Below, one piece after another: positions 35,969 through 44,256 of a DNA stretch of 64,000 nt (position 1 is its first letter; each line of letters begins with the position of its first letter). The notes below the pieces were generated by a model. It ran no database searches. It saw only the letters and a program-made list of their open reading frames with translations, and had not been told where the DNA came from. The stretch comes from Bacillota bacterium (GTDB taxonomy: Bacteria > Bacillota > Clostridia > Acetivibrionales > JANLFN01): assembly GCA_023397675.1 (NCBI GenBank), contig JAEWTV010000109.1, positions 4,534 through 68,533 of the forward strand. The letters are read 5' to 3'. The position numbers and the translations under genes were made by a program.

Positions 35969-36057
35969 GTGTACAGTTTACAATGTACAGTTTACAGTTG
36001 AAAGGCAAGATGACAGTTAAAAGCAAGTTTACAATGTACAATTTACAGTTTACAGTT
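35969..36057 (+). repeat. Heptamer (RTKTACA) repeat array, locus A
   Basis: GTGTACA, GTTTACA, ATGTACA and GTTTACA follow one another in exact 7-bp register from 35969, then GTTGAAAGGCAAG, then a second run of four heptamers ending GTTAAAAG. It starts 3 bp after the pcrA stop. The same family occurs at four other places in the window. Confidence 0.85.
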
Positions 36058-36079
36058 AAAAGATAATATAAAGACATTT

Positions 36080-36129
36080 AGTCGGTGAAACCGACTTGGT
36101 TTTGACAGCCGTGGGTTTTAACCCACGGC
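36080..36129. repeat. REP-like pair of GC-rich hairpins
   Basis: AGTCGGT-GAA-ACCGACT (36080-36096) is followed by a perfect 10-bp stem GCCGTGGGTT-TT-AACCCACGGC (36108-36129). Both are GC-rich in an AT-rich gap, between pcrA and a convergent gene. No T-run follows either stem, so it is more like a REP/BIME-type palindromic element than a terminator. No transposase is present nearby. Confidence 0.65.
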
Positions 36130-36159
36130 GCTCATGTCACAATTTTTCTTGAACTTGAT

Positions 36160-36534
36160 TTATTTTATAAACTGAACACAGAATAGAACTATGGTTACGA
36201 AAGCGAAGCCAAAGGTTTTCCAGAACCTATAATATAATGCTTCTGTAATTCCATAAATCACAAATAGACACAATGAAACAAAAATAACTGACTGCTGGTA
36301 AGTATGTAATATATACGAAAGTAAAGATACAATGAAGAAGATTACTCCAAATGAAAGCATACATATTACTTTAGTTCTTATTTGTTTGTCACTTCTGTCG
36401 GGAGGCAATTCGCCATGCTGCTTCCTGGCGGATTGTAATCCGTTTTTCTTCAGAAGGTGATGGGTGTTTGTTATTATCTCAATGGTTCCCAGTGCTAAAA
36501 GTAAAGCTCTTATTATTTCATGACCCCAGCTCAT
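36160..36534 (-). CDS. Small membrane protein of unknown function
   Basis: 124-residue protein with three probable membrane helices: residues 4-20, about 55-80 and about 84-118. It begins MSWGHEIIRALLLALGTIEI. The linker between helices 1 and 2 is basic and His-rich. The ATG at 36534 has GGAGG five bases upstream; a longer in-frame form to 36585 lacks a good site. It lies about 170 bp downstream of the MarR gene on the same strand and could be a regulated target. I do not recognise the family. Confidence 0.6.
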   Translation of the reverse strand: MSWGHEIIRALLLALGTIEIITNTHHLLKKNGLQSARKQHGELPPDRSDKQIRTKVICMLSFGVIFFIVSLLSYILHTYQQSVIFVSLCLFVIYGITEALYYRFWKTFGFAFVTIVLFCVQFIK

Positions 36535-36703
36535 TTTAACCTCCATGTCCCCGGTGTGCCAAGTGAATTGTCCCATCGGGCACACAAAAAGTGTTTCAAC
36601 ACTTTTTTATAGGGTTAAATTTATTTTTATTGGCACCTGACATTTGTTTTGTTCCACAAAACAGGCAGTTGTGCATTAGCTCTTCAGACTAAAGTCTTCC
36701 AAG

Positions 36704-37132
36704 CTATCCCTCCTTTGACAGGTTGTTTATTACTATATTTAATGAACGGAAAAACCTGTCGATATCCTCTTTACTCATGCCTTTTAGAGCTTCATCCGTG
36801 ATTTTTGCCACGCTGCCCTCAATTTCTTTTATAATATCTTTTGATTTTTGGGTTAAGCACACTACATAAGACCTTCTGTCAACAGGATCCAAATTCTTTT
36901 GTATAAGTCCTTTGTCCAGAAGCTTAAAGAGGACGGCACCTATTGTGGCACGATCACTCATCAACTCATCTGATATTTGTGCCTGCGACAATTCTGTTTT
37001 GGAATCCAGTAATTTAAGTACTGCCCACTGAGATGTGGTTATATCGTATTTTTCAAGTTCGTAATCTGTTTTTCTTTTAATAAGACGGGCACTGGCACTT
37101 AATAAATATCCCAATATTTCATGTATTTCCAT
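36704..37132 (-). CDS. MarR-family transcriptional regulator
   Basis: 142-residue winged-helix dimer. The N-terminal dimerisation helix (MEIHEILGYLLSASARLIKR) is followed by the DNA-binding core LTQSQWAVLKLL-like segment, SQAQISDELMSDRATIGAVLFKLLDKGLI, and the wing DPVDRRSYVVCLTQKS. The ATG at 37132 has GGAG six bases upstream; an in-frame start at 37213 would overlap its promoter. An 18-bp palindrome at 37168-37185 just upstream is a likely autoregulatory operator. Confidence 0.87.
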   Translation of the reverse strand: MEIHEILGYLLSASARLIKRKTDYELEKYDITTSQWAVLKLLDSKTELSQAQISDELMSDRATIGAVLFKLLDKGLIQKNLDPVDRRSYVVCLTQKSKDIIKEIEGSVAKITDEALKGMSKEDIDRFFRSLNIVINNLSKEG

Positions 37133-37167
37133 AAGTTGCTCCTTAGATAAATTAATATGAAAACATA

Positions 37168-37213
37168 TAGTATGTATACATACTAATTTACCGCATTTAA
37201 TCATTTGTGTCAA
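37168..37213 (-). promoter_or_regulatory. marR promoter and palindromic operator
   Basis: On the minus strand TTGACA (37208-37213) and TAAATT (37185-37190) are 17 bp apart. A perfect 18-bp palindrome, TAGTATGTA-TACATACTA, lies at 37168-37185 immediately downstream, covering the probable transcription start. This is the size and symmetry expected of a MarR site. Confidence 0.65.
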
Positions 37214-37243
37214 TACTGTACAGTTTCATTATTAATTTGAATT

Positions 37244-38041
37244 CTATTTTAGCCTTATCAATTCTTCAATAGCAACATTTGGGCTTCTATATCTGTACTT
37301 TCTTTTCTTACCCATTTGAATGGCTTTGTTCGGACAGTATTGGATGCAAGCCATACACCTTTCACACTTATGTTTCCAGAGTGGTTTTGATTCAAATTCT
37401 ATATTGTTTACAGGACAGATTCTTTGGCATAGTTTGCAACCGACACAATTACTGTCAGTAAAAAAATTGGAATCCAGCGAATAAAAACCTGAAAAAATTT
37501 TATCAGTAGCTTTGATAAAAAGCTTATCAAAGGCTATATCAATAGCCAGTTTGCTTATTTCAGGTTTTATACTTCTCCTTTGATTAATTATGGCTGATAT
37601 TTCTTTTACCCTTTGCTTTTCAATTCCGAATATATTCGAATCTGCTGCTACAGGCTTTGTTTCATATTTATAGATGTGATTTTTAGGCATCTTGATAAGA
37701 AATCCCGAGTTGAGAGTTATATTGCTGGTATGCAATAAACTGTTTAACTTTCTTAAAACAGTTGACGGTGCAGCACCATACGTAGCTACTGCAAAAATAT
37801 AGACATTTTTATCTGCCTCTAATTTTTTTAATACTTCTTCAACTATTAGTGGCAGGCGCGAATAGTATACCGGAAAAACTATACCGATACGGCAAGACTT
37901 AACAATAATCTTTTCTTCATTTTTTAACTTTGATATATTAAGCAGATTAAATTCTGAAAGATTGCTGCACAGGTCCTTTGCAACCTGAAGACTGTTACCT
38001 GTACCTGAAAAAAATAATATTGTATCGTTCTCTATTACCAC
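37244..38041 (-). CDS. EFR1-type flavodoxin/ferredoxin fusion protein
   Basis: 265-residue electron-transfer protein. The N-terminal flavodoxin-like domain has the FMN phosphate loop FFSGTGNSLQVA near residue 11 and FPVYYSRLP. The C-terminus holds two [4Fe-4S] motifs: CVGCKLCQRICP and CERCMACIQYCP. This combination is the EFR1-family layout common in Clostridia; the partner is unknown. A GTG start at 38041 follows AAAGGAGG by seven bases. Its promoter carries a MerR-type operator, and the MerR gene lies just upstream on the same strand. Confidence 0.88.
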   Translation of the reverse strand: MVIENDTILFFSGTGNSLQVAKDLCSNLSEFNLLNISKLKNEEKIIVKSCRIGIVFPVYYSRLPLIVEEVLKKLEADKNVYIFAVATYGAAPSTVLRKLNSLLHTSNITLNSGFLIKMPKNHIYKYETKPVAADSNIFGIEKQRVKEISAIINQRRSIKPEISKLAIDIAFDKLFIKATDKIFSGFYSLDSNFFTDSNCVGCKLCQRICPVNNIEFESKPLWKHKCERCMACIQYCPNKAIQMGKKRKYRYRSPNVAIEELIRLK

Positions 38042-38094
38042 TATAAAACCTCCTTTTAAACTTTCTGTTGGATAGGAATCAGGTCTATAATGGT

Positions 38095-38126
38095 ATGATA
38101 AAGTATGTTCTATGGAACATAGTCAA
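38095..38126 (-). promoter_or_regulatory. MerR-type promoter with long spacer and dyad operator
   Basis: On the minus strand TTGACT (38121-38126) and TATCAT (38095-38100) are 20 bp apart. The spacer holds the inverted repeat TATGTTC-N4-GAACATA (38104-38121). Over-long spacers with a dyad between -35 and -10 are the signature of MerR-activated promoters. It lies between the MerR gene and the EFR1 gene. Confidence 0.7.
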
Positions 38127-38136
38127 GTAAAATTTT

Positions 38137-38529
38137 TCAGAAATTCTCCATGTCACTGAAGCATTTGCTGCTTCTGATATTACTATCTGCCTTAATAAGA
38201 AGTTCTTTTGTGTTTTCTAGTTGGTCTATCTTTTTATTAATTTCATTTATTTTGTTATCTATAATAAAGAGAATGCTTTGATGGTTTGCGTCTTTTATTT
38301 CGTAAGATATTTCATGCAGTAAAAGCTTTATCTCCTTTAGAGTAAAGCCAAACTTCTTGGATATAAGAATAAACCATAAAAGGTTTATATCTTCATTGGT
38401 ATACACCCTGTACCCATTTCCTTCACGCTTTGGCTCTGAGAGAAGCCCAATCCTTTCATAATGTCTTACTGTTTCTTTAGTAATTTTGAACTTATCTACA
38501 ATTTCGCCGATTTTATAGTTTTGTTTCAT
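38137..38529 (-). CDS. MerR-family transcriptional regulator
   Basis: 130-residue regulator. The N-terminal helix-turn-helix and wing are clear: YKIGEIVDKFKITKETVRHYERIGLL, then GNGYRVYTNEDINLLWFI. A long dimerisation helix occupies about residues 75-118 (INEINKKIDQLENTKELL). One Cys (C-terminal SSKCFSD) is present, but there is no clear metal-binding Cys cluster, so the inducer is unclear. It starts 6 bp after the HxlR stop, and the dyad operator downstream points to the EFR1 gene as its target. Confidence 0.88.
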   Translation of the reverse strand: MKQNYKIGEIVDKFKITKETVRHYERIGLLSEPKREGNGYRVYTNEDINLLWFILISKKFGFTLKEIKLLLHEISYEIKDANHQSILFIIDNKINEINKKIDQLENTKELLIKADSNIRSSKCFSDMENF

Positions 38530-38535
38530 ATCTAA

Positions 38536-38892
38536 TCACACGCTTTCCTTTTGATCTATAAGGCTCAAGTAAGTCTTGCCCCAGTTTCCCAAGGTGTATA
38601 AAACGGGGATAAAAGTTTTTCCAATGTCTGTTAGTGAATATTCAACCCTTGGAGGTATCTCCTTATAAATCTCTCTATGCACAAGACCGTCATTTTCAAG
38701 TTCCCTTAGTTGGCTGGTCAGAATTGCCTGTGATATTTTATTACTCATCAGTCTTTGAAGCTCGTTAAACCTTCTTGTTTCCTGGCTTAAATAATAAAGA
38801 ATAATCATTTTCCATTTGCCTGCAATTAGGTATTGTACTGTTGCAATTGGGCATGATTGATCGGAATCTGGGTGCCTGATTATTTTAGCTAT
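38536..38892 (-). CDS. HxlR-family regulator, apparent ATA start
   Basis: HxlR-type winged-helix regulator. The family start region is encoded upstream of the first in-frame ATG (38808): residues CPIATVQYLIAGKWKMIILY, with the conserved Cys and GKWKM. Extending the frame gives a codon at 38890-38892 that is ATA, nine bases after AAGGAG (38902-38907), where ATG would be expected. The full product would be 118 residues, a normal length, beginning (M)AKIIRHPDSDQS. No ATG, GTG or TTG lies in frame between that site and the GKWKM segment. Either ATA is used, or the start is mutated. It is divergent from a VOC-protein gene. Confidence 0.72.
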   Translation of the reverse strand: MAKIIRHPDSDQSCPIATVQYLIAGKWKMIILYYLSQETRRFNELQRLMSNKISQAILTSQLRELENDGLVHREIYKEIPPRVEYSLTDIGKTFIPVLYTLGNWGKTYLSLIDQKESV

Positions 38893-39046
38893 TGTAATCC
38901 GCTCCTTCGCTAATAGTACTGTTTATATTAGTATCTAATAAAATTGTGCGTACTTGAAGACTTTTATTTTTGACTATAATATTACATTATACAGAATCAA
39001 TTGAGGTCTGGAAAGTTATAGTATGTAGATTGCTAGGAGGTCAGTA

Positions 39047-39409
39047 ATGAAAGTAAGGCAAATATTAAGTAGGTTTTATGTGAATGATATGGATAAGGCA
39101 ATTGAGCTTTATGAAAAAGTCTTAAATGAAAAGTGTACATCAAGATTCCAATATCCTCAGGTAAATTTGGAAATCGCACGTATAGAGAATATTTTAATCA
39201 TAAGTGGCTCTGATGAAGCATTGAAGCCATTTAGATCTACCAATGCAACCTTTTTGGTGGATTCAGTCGCTGAGTTCAAAGAATTCCTGTTGTGTACGGG
39301 TGCAACAGTTATAAGGGATATTAGGGAAGTTCCCACAGGACTTAACATGACGGTACAACACTCAGACGGCAATACCATTGAATATGTCGAACACATAAAC
39401 GCTCAGTAG
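39047..39409 (+). CDS. VOC-superfamily (glyoxalase/dioxygenase-like) protein
   Basis: 120-residue protein with the paired beta-alpha-beta-beta-beta modules of the vicinal oxygen chelate fold: RFYVNDMDKAIELYEKVL at the start and MTVQHSDGNTIEYVEH at the end, with a terminal Glu in the usual metal-ligand position. Members include glyoxalase, fosfomycin- and bleomycin-resistance proteins; the substrate here is unknown. AGGAGG precedes the ATG. It is divergent from the HxlR gene, a common regulator-target arrangement. Confidence 0.8.
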   Translation: MKVRQILSRFYVNDMDKAIELYEKVLNEKCTSRFQYPQVNLEIARIENILIISGSDEALKPFRSTNATFLVDSVAEFKEFLLCTGATVIRDIREVPTGLNMTVQHSDGNTIEYVEHINAQ

Positions 39410-39424
39410 CTTATGCGTCATAAG

Positions 39425-39856
39425 TTACCTTCTTTTCATTATGATTGTTTCAGTCTTTCCATCCAATGTAATGTTCAAATCTATAGATTCTTTAGGTGTA
39501 CCAAAAATATTATAGTTATCTATAAAATTTTTTTTATCTGGACCATTTTGAAAAGTTTTCTTTCTTGTACCGTGTATAAACTTATAATCCATTTCCTTAA
39601 CTGAAGACAATTCGTACAATTCACCCTTATATTTAAAAATCAGTTCGCCATCTGCTGCGTTTTTTGTATGAAGGGTTCCGTTTTCCTTATAGTATTCGAC
39701 TTGGCTAAAACCCTTATATTCTGCCGTCCAATTTGCGCTTTCACCCTTATAATCATAATTATATACTGTAATATCTGCACATCCTGACATAAAGGATATA
39801 TTAAACAAAACGAGTAGAACCAAACCTGTTATTTTCCGGAATGAATTTATATGCAT
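39425..39856 (-). CDS. Putative lipoprotein of unknown function
   Basis: 143-residue protein with a lipoprotein signal: basic start MHINSFRK, a hydrophobic stretch and the lipobox FMSGC at residues 22-26. The mature part is beta-rich and polar with no recognised motif. AAGGAG lies ten bases before the ATG. It is convergent with the VOC gene, 15 bp away. Confidence 0.72.
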   Translation of the reverse strand: MHINSFRKITGLVLLVLFNISFMSGCADITVYNYDYKGESANWTAEYKGFSQVEYYKENGTLHTKNAADGELIFKYKGELYELSSVKEMDYKFIHGTRKKTFQNGPDKKNFIDNYNIFGTPKESIDLNITLDGKTETIIMKRR

Positions 39857-39947
39857 ATGGTTAACACTCCTTGATTGGTTGTTAAATAAAGGAATATCAT
39901 AAAAACATTATATCACAATTATACTCTTATGACACTTATATACAAAG

Positions 39948-39984
39948 AGTGCCTGTTGCTTTATATTAAGCACCGGCACTCATA
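39948..39984. terminator. Hairpin in the 39.86-40.17 kb gap
   Basis: GAGTGCC pairs with GGCACTC, with an inner TGCTT/AAGCA stem. It may end leftward transcription from the HAD gene, but no strong T-run follows on that strand. Apart from this and the repeat array at 40071-40175, the gap shows nothing. Confidence 0.4.
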
Positions 39985-40070
39985 ACTTTTTGCATCTAAT
40001 TGAAGTTGGACACCATTGTTTTTGCTTTTTTAATTCCGAACTTGCAATCTTACTCTTAGATTCTTTTAAC

Positions 40071-40175
40071 TGTAAATTGTACACTGTAAACTACATTCGC
40101 ATCTGCCTTTAACTGTCCTCTTGTCAACTCTGCCTTTTGATTTTAACTGTACATTGTACATTATAAACTGTACAC
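40071..40175 (-). repeat. Heptamer repeat array, locus B (inverted)
   Basis: Two runs in 7-bp register: TGTAAAT, TGTACAC, TGTAAAC from 40071, and TGTACAT, TGTACAT, TATAAAC, TGTACAC at 40148-40175. Reverse-complemented they match the RTKTACA family. The array abuts the stop codon of the leftward HAD gene, so it has the same orientation relative to its gene as the other arrays. Confidence 0.82.
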
Positions 40176-40825
40176 TACAATAGCTCCACCAACTCCATCG
40201 GATGTGCTATCAGCGTTTTTGCTCCATTTTCGCTTAACTCATCAGCGTCACGGAATCCCCATAAAACTCCTACGGCGTACATGCCGGCTGCATTTGCGGT
40301 CTTCATATCTATACTTGTGTCTCCGACATAAAGAATTTCTTTGGGACTTATGCCAAGATGTTCTGATATCTCTAAAGCGGAGGAAGGATCTGGTTTTCTT
40401 GGATGTCCCGGCCTTTCGCCATAAATCACTTCGAAGCTCCATTTGGACAGCAGGCTCTCTACGGCAGGAACTGTTATACTATGGGGTTTATTCGAAAGTA
40501 CTGCGATTTTAATATTCTTTGCAACCAGTTCATCCAAAAGCTGCTGTATTCCGTCATAGGGCATGGCCTTTTCCGCCCATCTTCCTGAGTACTCCTCACG
40601 ATATTCAGAAAGAGTATTTTCTATAATCTCAATACTCCGTTTATCCTGCGGAAGAGCCCTTTCTACAAGCATCCTCATTCCATCACCGACAAAATACTTA
40701 TATTTTTTAACGTCATGTGCAGGAAATCCAAGGCGGGTAAGTACATCGTTCATGGAATTTGCTATGTCTTCCAGCGTGTCAAGGAGAGTTCCGTCCAAAT
40801 CAAAAATTACTGCTTTGTATCCCAT
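40175..40825 (-). CDS. HAD-family phosphatase (phosphoglycolate phosphatase-like)
   Basis: 216-residue HAD-IA hydrolase. Motif I is IFDLDGTLLDT near the N-terminus with the nucleophile and acid/base Asp; motif II is SNKPH; the motif III Lys lies in HPRKPDP; motif IV is VGDTSIDMKTA. An alpha-helical cap lies between motifs I and II. This is typical of Gph/PpaX-like enzymes, but substrate cannot be set by sequence. The ATG at 40825 lies four bases after AGGTGGA; the GTG at 40834 lies inside that site. Confidence 0.85.
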   Translation of the reverse strand: MGYKAVIFDLDGTLLDTLEDIANSMNDVLTRLGFPAHDVKKYKYFVGDGMRMLVERALPQDKRSIEIIENTLSEYREEYSGRWAEKAMPYDGIQQLLDELVAKNIKIAVLSNKPHSITVPAVESLLSKWSFEVIYGERPGHPRKPDPSSALEISEHLGISPKEILYVGDTSIDMKTANAAGMYAVGVLWGFRDADELSENGAKTLIAHPMELVELL

Positions 40826-40929
40826 AGGTTCCACCTTTTTAATATAGAATCAATATCCATTGTTACTAATATTAGTTAACAAGAAAGAATTATACGCCTT
40901 TTAATGCGTACCTTCAATATGGTATTATA

Positions 40930-40958
40930 TTGACAAAAGGGCCTTGCTGGTTTATAAT
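40930..40958 (+). promoter_or_regulatory. Perfect sigma-A promoter of the his operon
   Basis: TTGACA (40930-40935) and TATAAT (40953-40958) are separated by exactly 17 bp, both full consensus. The leader to hisZ is about 55 bases and holds a small CACG-TTAG-CGTG hairpin. No T-box or attenuator is visible in it. Confidence 0.85.
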
Positions 40959-41018
40959 ATCAATAATTCATCGATTTACCAATATAACACGTTAGCGTGA
41001 TAAAGTGAGGTTCGGCAA

Positions 41019-42281
41019 ATGGCAAAGTGGAAGATATATACACCTGAGGGTGTTCAGGATATACTTTTTGAAGACTGCTACATAAAAAGAAACATCGAGG
41101 AAAAGCTCAGAAACCTTTTCAAGTCTCATGGCTATCTTGAAGTTGAGACTCCAAATCTTGAATTCTACGACGTATTTTCCGATGAGAGTGATATTGCTCC
41201 ACAGGAAACAATGTTCAAATTCTTTGATCAGCGAGGAAGGATATTGGTTCTTCGCCCAGATATTACTATTCCCATCGCAAGATTAGCAGCAACCAAATAC
41301 AGGAATTCACAGTATCCGATAAGGTTTTCTTATATAGGCAACGCTTACAGGTATAATGAGCTCGGAGGCGGGAAGCAGAAAGAGTTTACACAGGCGGGTG
41401 TTGAAATAATCGGTGCTGGTTCTGCCGAGGCAGATGCAGAAATAATAGCTACCGCAATCAATTCGGTAAAAGCTCTTGGAATAGAGAACTTCCAGCTGGA
41501 TATAGGGCAGGTTGAGTTTTTCAAAGGTCTGATGGAGGAAGCAAGGCTTAGCGAGGAAGACATAGAACAGATCAGGGTTTTAATTGACAAGAAGGATTAT
41601 CTTGGTATTGAAGAAATTATAAAAAGCCATGACATCAGCAAGGAGCTTCAGCATACGATTCTAAGTCTTGCTGGACTATTCGGTTCCAAGGAAATCATTG
41701 ATAAAGCTGAAAAGCTTACGACAAATAAACGTTCAAAGGATGCTCTTCAAAACCTTAGAAAGGTTTATGAAATACTTGAGGATTACTCACTTGATAAATA
41801 TGTTTCAATAGATCTTGGTATGGTAAGGAGCCTTAACTATTATACAGGTATCATTTTCAGAGGCTTTACCTATGGAGTAGGCTTCCCGATACTGAGCGGC
41901 GGACGGTATGACAATCTTGTTGAGAACTTTGGAATGAAGTCTCCTGCTACTGGGTTTTCCCTTGGTATCAACCTGATTATGATGGCGCTTGACAGACAAA
42001 AAATAGACTGCGGAAAGCCGGCTGTTGATAGTCTGGTTTGTTATACAGATGAAGGAAGAAAAACTGCTTTTGAAATATCTGCAGAGCTTAGAAAGCAAGG
42101 GCTTAATATTGAAATAGACATAACAAAGGACGGCATTGAGAATGCAAGAGAATATGCTAAAAATAAAGATATAGGCGGTATTATCAATATAATTGATAAA
42201 AAGAACATAGAACTTCATAATTTGAAGGACGGTCAAATAACCAGAACTTCTATGGATGAACTAATTAAAGGATCGAAATAA
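41019..42281 (+). CDS. hisZ: ATP phosphoribosyltransferase regulatory subunit
   Basis: HisRS-like protein that lacks tRNA charging and instead activates the short HisG. The 420 residues resemble class II histidyl-tRNA synthetase: motif 2-like PIRFSYIGNAYRYNELGGGKQKEF-type region, QAGVEIIGA, and a C-terminal GRYDNLVENFG followed by ATGFSLGINL. It is first in the his operon next to short-form hisG, the diagnostic context. Confidence 0.93.
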   Translation: MAKWKIYTPEGVQDILFEDCYIKRNIEEKLRNLFKSHGYLEVETPNLEFYDVFSDESDIAPQETMFKFFDQRGRILVLRPDITIPIARLAATKYRNSQYPIRFSYIGNAYRYNELGGGKQKEFTQAGVEIIGAGSAEADAEIIATAINSVKALGIENFQLDIGQVEFFKGLMEEARLSEEDIEQIRVLIDKKDYLGIEEIIKSHDISKELQHTILSLAGLFGSKEIIDKAEKLTTNKRSKDALQNLRKVYEILEDYSLDKYVSIDLGMVRSLNYYTGIIFRGFTYGVGFPILSGGRYDNLVENFGMKSPATGFSLGINLIMMALDRQKIDCGKPAVDSLVCYTDEGRKTAFEISAELRKQGLNIEIDITKDGIENAREYAKNKDIGGIINIIDKKNIELHNLKDGQITRTSMDELIKGSK

Positions 42282-42301
42282 AGTATGCCGGAGGTTGAAA
42301 T

Positions 42302-42952
42302 ATGCGTTACCTTACAATAGCCTTATCAAAAGGAAGGCTTGCCGAATTGACGATAGAACTGCTTGAAAATATAGGAATTGATTGTTCTGAGGTAAGAAAT
42401 CCGGGTAGAAAATTAATACTTGTAGATGAGAAGAACAAAATAAAATTCTTTCTTGCCAAGCCAAGCGATGTACCTACATATGTAGAGTATGGAGCAGCGG
42501 ACATTGGCGTCGTTGGAAAGGATACTCTTCTTGAAGAAGGCAGAAACTTGTACGAGGTTCTGAATCTCGGCTTTGCTGCTTGCAGGATGGTAGTGGCTGG
42601 GCCAGCTGAGCTTGCAGGAAAGCTTGATAACCTTAACAATAAAAGGGTTGGAACCAAGTATCCTAAAATAGCAAGGGAATATTTTGAACATAAAAGACGT
42701 GAAACCATAGAAGTAATAAAGCTTAATGGCTCTGTTGAACTGGCTCCGCTTGTTGGCTTGTCAGAAGTTATCGTTGATATAGTCGAAAGCGGAAAAACCC
42801 TGAAGGAGAATGGACTTGTCGTGCTGGATACAATTGCCGACATAAGCGCAAGGCTGGTTGTAAACAGGGTAAGCATGAAAATGGAAAGTGAAAGAATTAA
42901 CAGAATTATTGATGGAATTAGAAAGCAGTTGGAGGAGGGTGCAGCTAAATGA
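42302..42952 (+). CDS. hisG: ATP phosphoribosyltransferase, short catalytic form
   Basis: First committed step of histidine synthesis: ATP plus PRPP. The 216 residues show the type II periplasmic-binding-like core with SKGRLAE near the start, GAADIGVVGKD, GTKYPKIAREYF, the PRPP-loop region VELAPLVGLSEVIVDIVESG, and a C-terminus without the ACT-like regulatory domain. It therefore needs HisZ, encoded just upstream. GGAGG precedes the ATG, and its stop overlaps hisD by 4 bp. Confidence 0.96.
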   Translation: MRYLTIALSKGRLAELTIELLENIGIDCSEVRNPGRKLILVDEKNKIKFFLAKPSDVPTYVEYGAADIGVVGKDTLLEEGRNLYEVLNLGFAACRMVVAGPAELAGKLDNLNNKRVGTKYPKIAREYFEHKRRETIEVIKLNGSVELAPLVGLSEVIVDIVESGKTLKENGLVVLDTIADISARLVVNRVSMKMESERINRIIDGIRKQLEEGAAK

Positions 42953-44256
42953 TAAATATAACCGATCTTAGGAAAAATGAGAAAAATGATCTTCATGAAA
43001 GGCTTCTCTCCAGAAACCAACTTGATAGAAGTGATGTAATGACAAGGGTTGCAGAAATTCTGGGTAATATAAAGAAAAATGGAGATTCGGCCCTTTTAAG
43101 CTATACGAAAATGTTTGACAGTGTTGAAATGACCGCCGGAAAACTCAAGGTTACCAAGGAAGAAATTGATAAAGCATATCAGCTTATTGACAAGGCTCTT
43201 ATAGATGTAATAAAAAAGGCAAAATTAAATATAGAGGATTATCATAAAAAGCAGAAGGAAAATTCATGGTTTACTTCCGAAAAGGAAGGAATCATTCTCG
43301 GTCAGGTATTAAGGCCACTTGAAACTGTCGGTGTTTATGTACCGGGAGGAACTGCAGCATTATCCTCGTCTGTACTTATGAACATTGTACCTGCAAAGGT
43401 TGCCGGTGTAGAAAAGATTGTAATGATCACTCCTCCCGCAAAGGACGGTTCGGTTCACCCCGCTATTCTTGTTGCTGCAAATGAAGCGGGTGCAGATGAA
43501 ATTTACAGGGCAGGTGGAGCGCAGGCAGTAGCTGCTTTAGCATATGGAACTGAAACCATACCAAGGGTGGATAAGATATTTGGACCTGGAAACATATATG
43601 TTGCTACAGCTAAGAGGATGGTTTATGGATACTGTGATATAGATATGTTTGCAGGACCAAGTGAAATTGCTATTATAGCTGATGAAACCGCGAACCCCGA
43701 GTATGTTGCAGCTGATCTGTTGTCGCAGGCAGAACACGACATACTGGCTTCAGCAATACTGGTAACAACATCTGAATCTTTAGCTGTCAAGGCGCAATCA
43801 GAGATTGAAAGGCAGGCAAAGCTGCTTCCCAGAAGGGATATTGTCGAAAAATCTCTTGAAAGCTATGGTGCAATTGTAATTGTAAATACCATTGAAGAAG
43901 CGGCTGCCATCATAAATCAAATAGCTCCTGAGCATCTGGAATTAAGTATAAAAGAACCTTTTGAACTGCTTGGATCAATTAAGAATGCAGGGGCTATATT
44001 CCTCGGACATTATGCGCCTGAGCCTTTAGGTGATTATATGGCAGGCCCCAATCATGTGCTTCCTACAAGCGGCACTGCAAGGTTTTTCTCTCCTTTGGGT
44101 GTAGGTGACTTTGTAAAGAAATCAAGTATAATATCCTATTCCAGAAATGCTTTGGAAGCCATTAAGGATGACATAACCTTGTTTGCAGAGGCAGAAGGCC
44201 TTACCGCACATGCAAATGCAATAAGGGCAAGATTTGGAGGTATACGTAATGAGTAA
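42949..44256 (+). CDS. hisD: Histidinol dehydrogenase
   Basis: Zinc enzyme for the last two oxidations, L-histidinol to L-histidine. The 435 residues contain GGTAALSSSVLMN, FGPGNIYVATAKR, MFAGPSEIAIIAD, the QAEHD motif with zinc ligands, and APEHLEL with the catalytic Glu/His. The gene overlaps hisG at its start and hisC at its end, so it is tightly coupled in the operon. Confidence 0.97.
   Translation: MINITDLRKNEKNDLHERLLSRNQLDRSDVMTRVAEILGNIKKNGDSALLSYTKMFDSVEMTAGKLKVTKEEIDKAYQLIDKALIDVIKKAKLNIEDYHKKQKENSWFTSEKEGIILGQVLRPLETVGVYVPGGTAALSSSVLMNIVPAKVAGVEKIVMITPPAKDGSVHPAILVAANEAGADEIYRAGGAQAVAALAYGTETIPRVDKIFGPGNIYVATAKRMVYGYCDIDMFAGPSEIAIIADETANPEYVAADLLSQAEHDILASAILVTTSESLAVKAQSEIERQAKLLPRRDIVEKSLESYGAIVIVNTIEEAAAIINQIAPEHLELSIKEPFELLGSIKNAGAIFLGHYAPEPLGDYMAGPNHVLPTSGTARFFSPLGVGDFVKKSSIISYSRNALEAIKDDITLFAEAEGLTAHANAIRARFGGIRNE

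Noticed and set aside
36080..36129. Possible pcrA terminator
   Set aside because: Neither hairpin is followed by a T-run, so a REP-like element is a better description.
40959..41018. T-box or attenuator before hisZ
   Set aside because: The leader is only about 55 bases and lacks a T-box consensus or a His-rich leader peptide.
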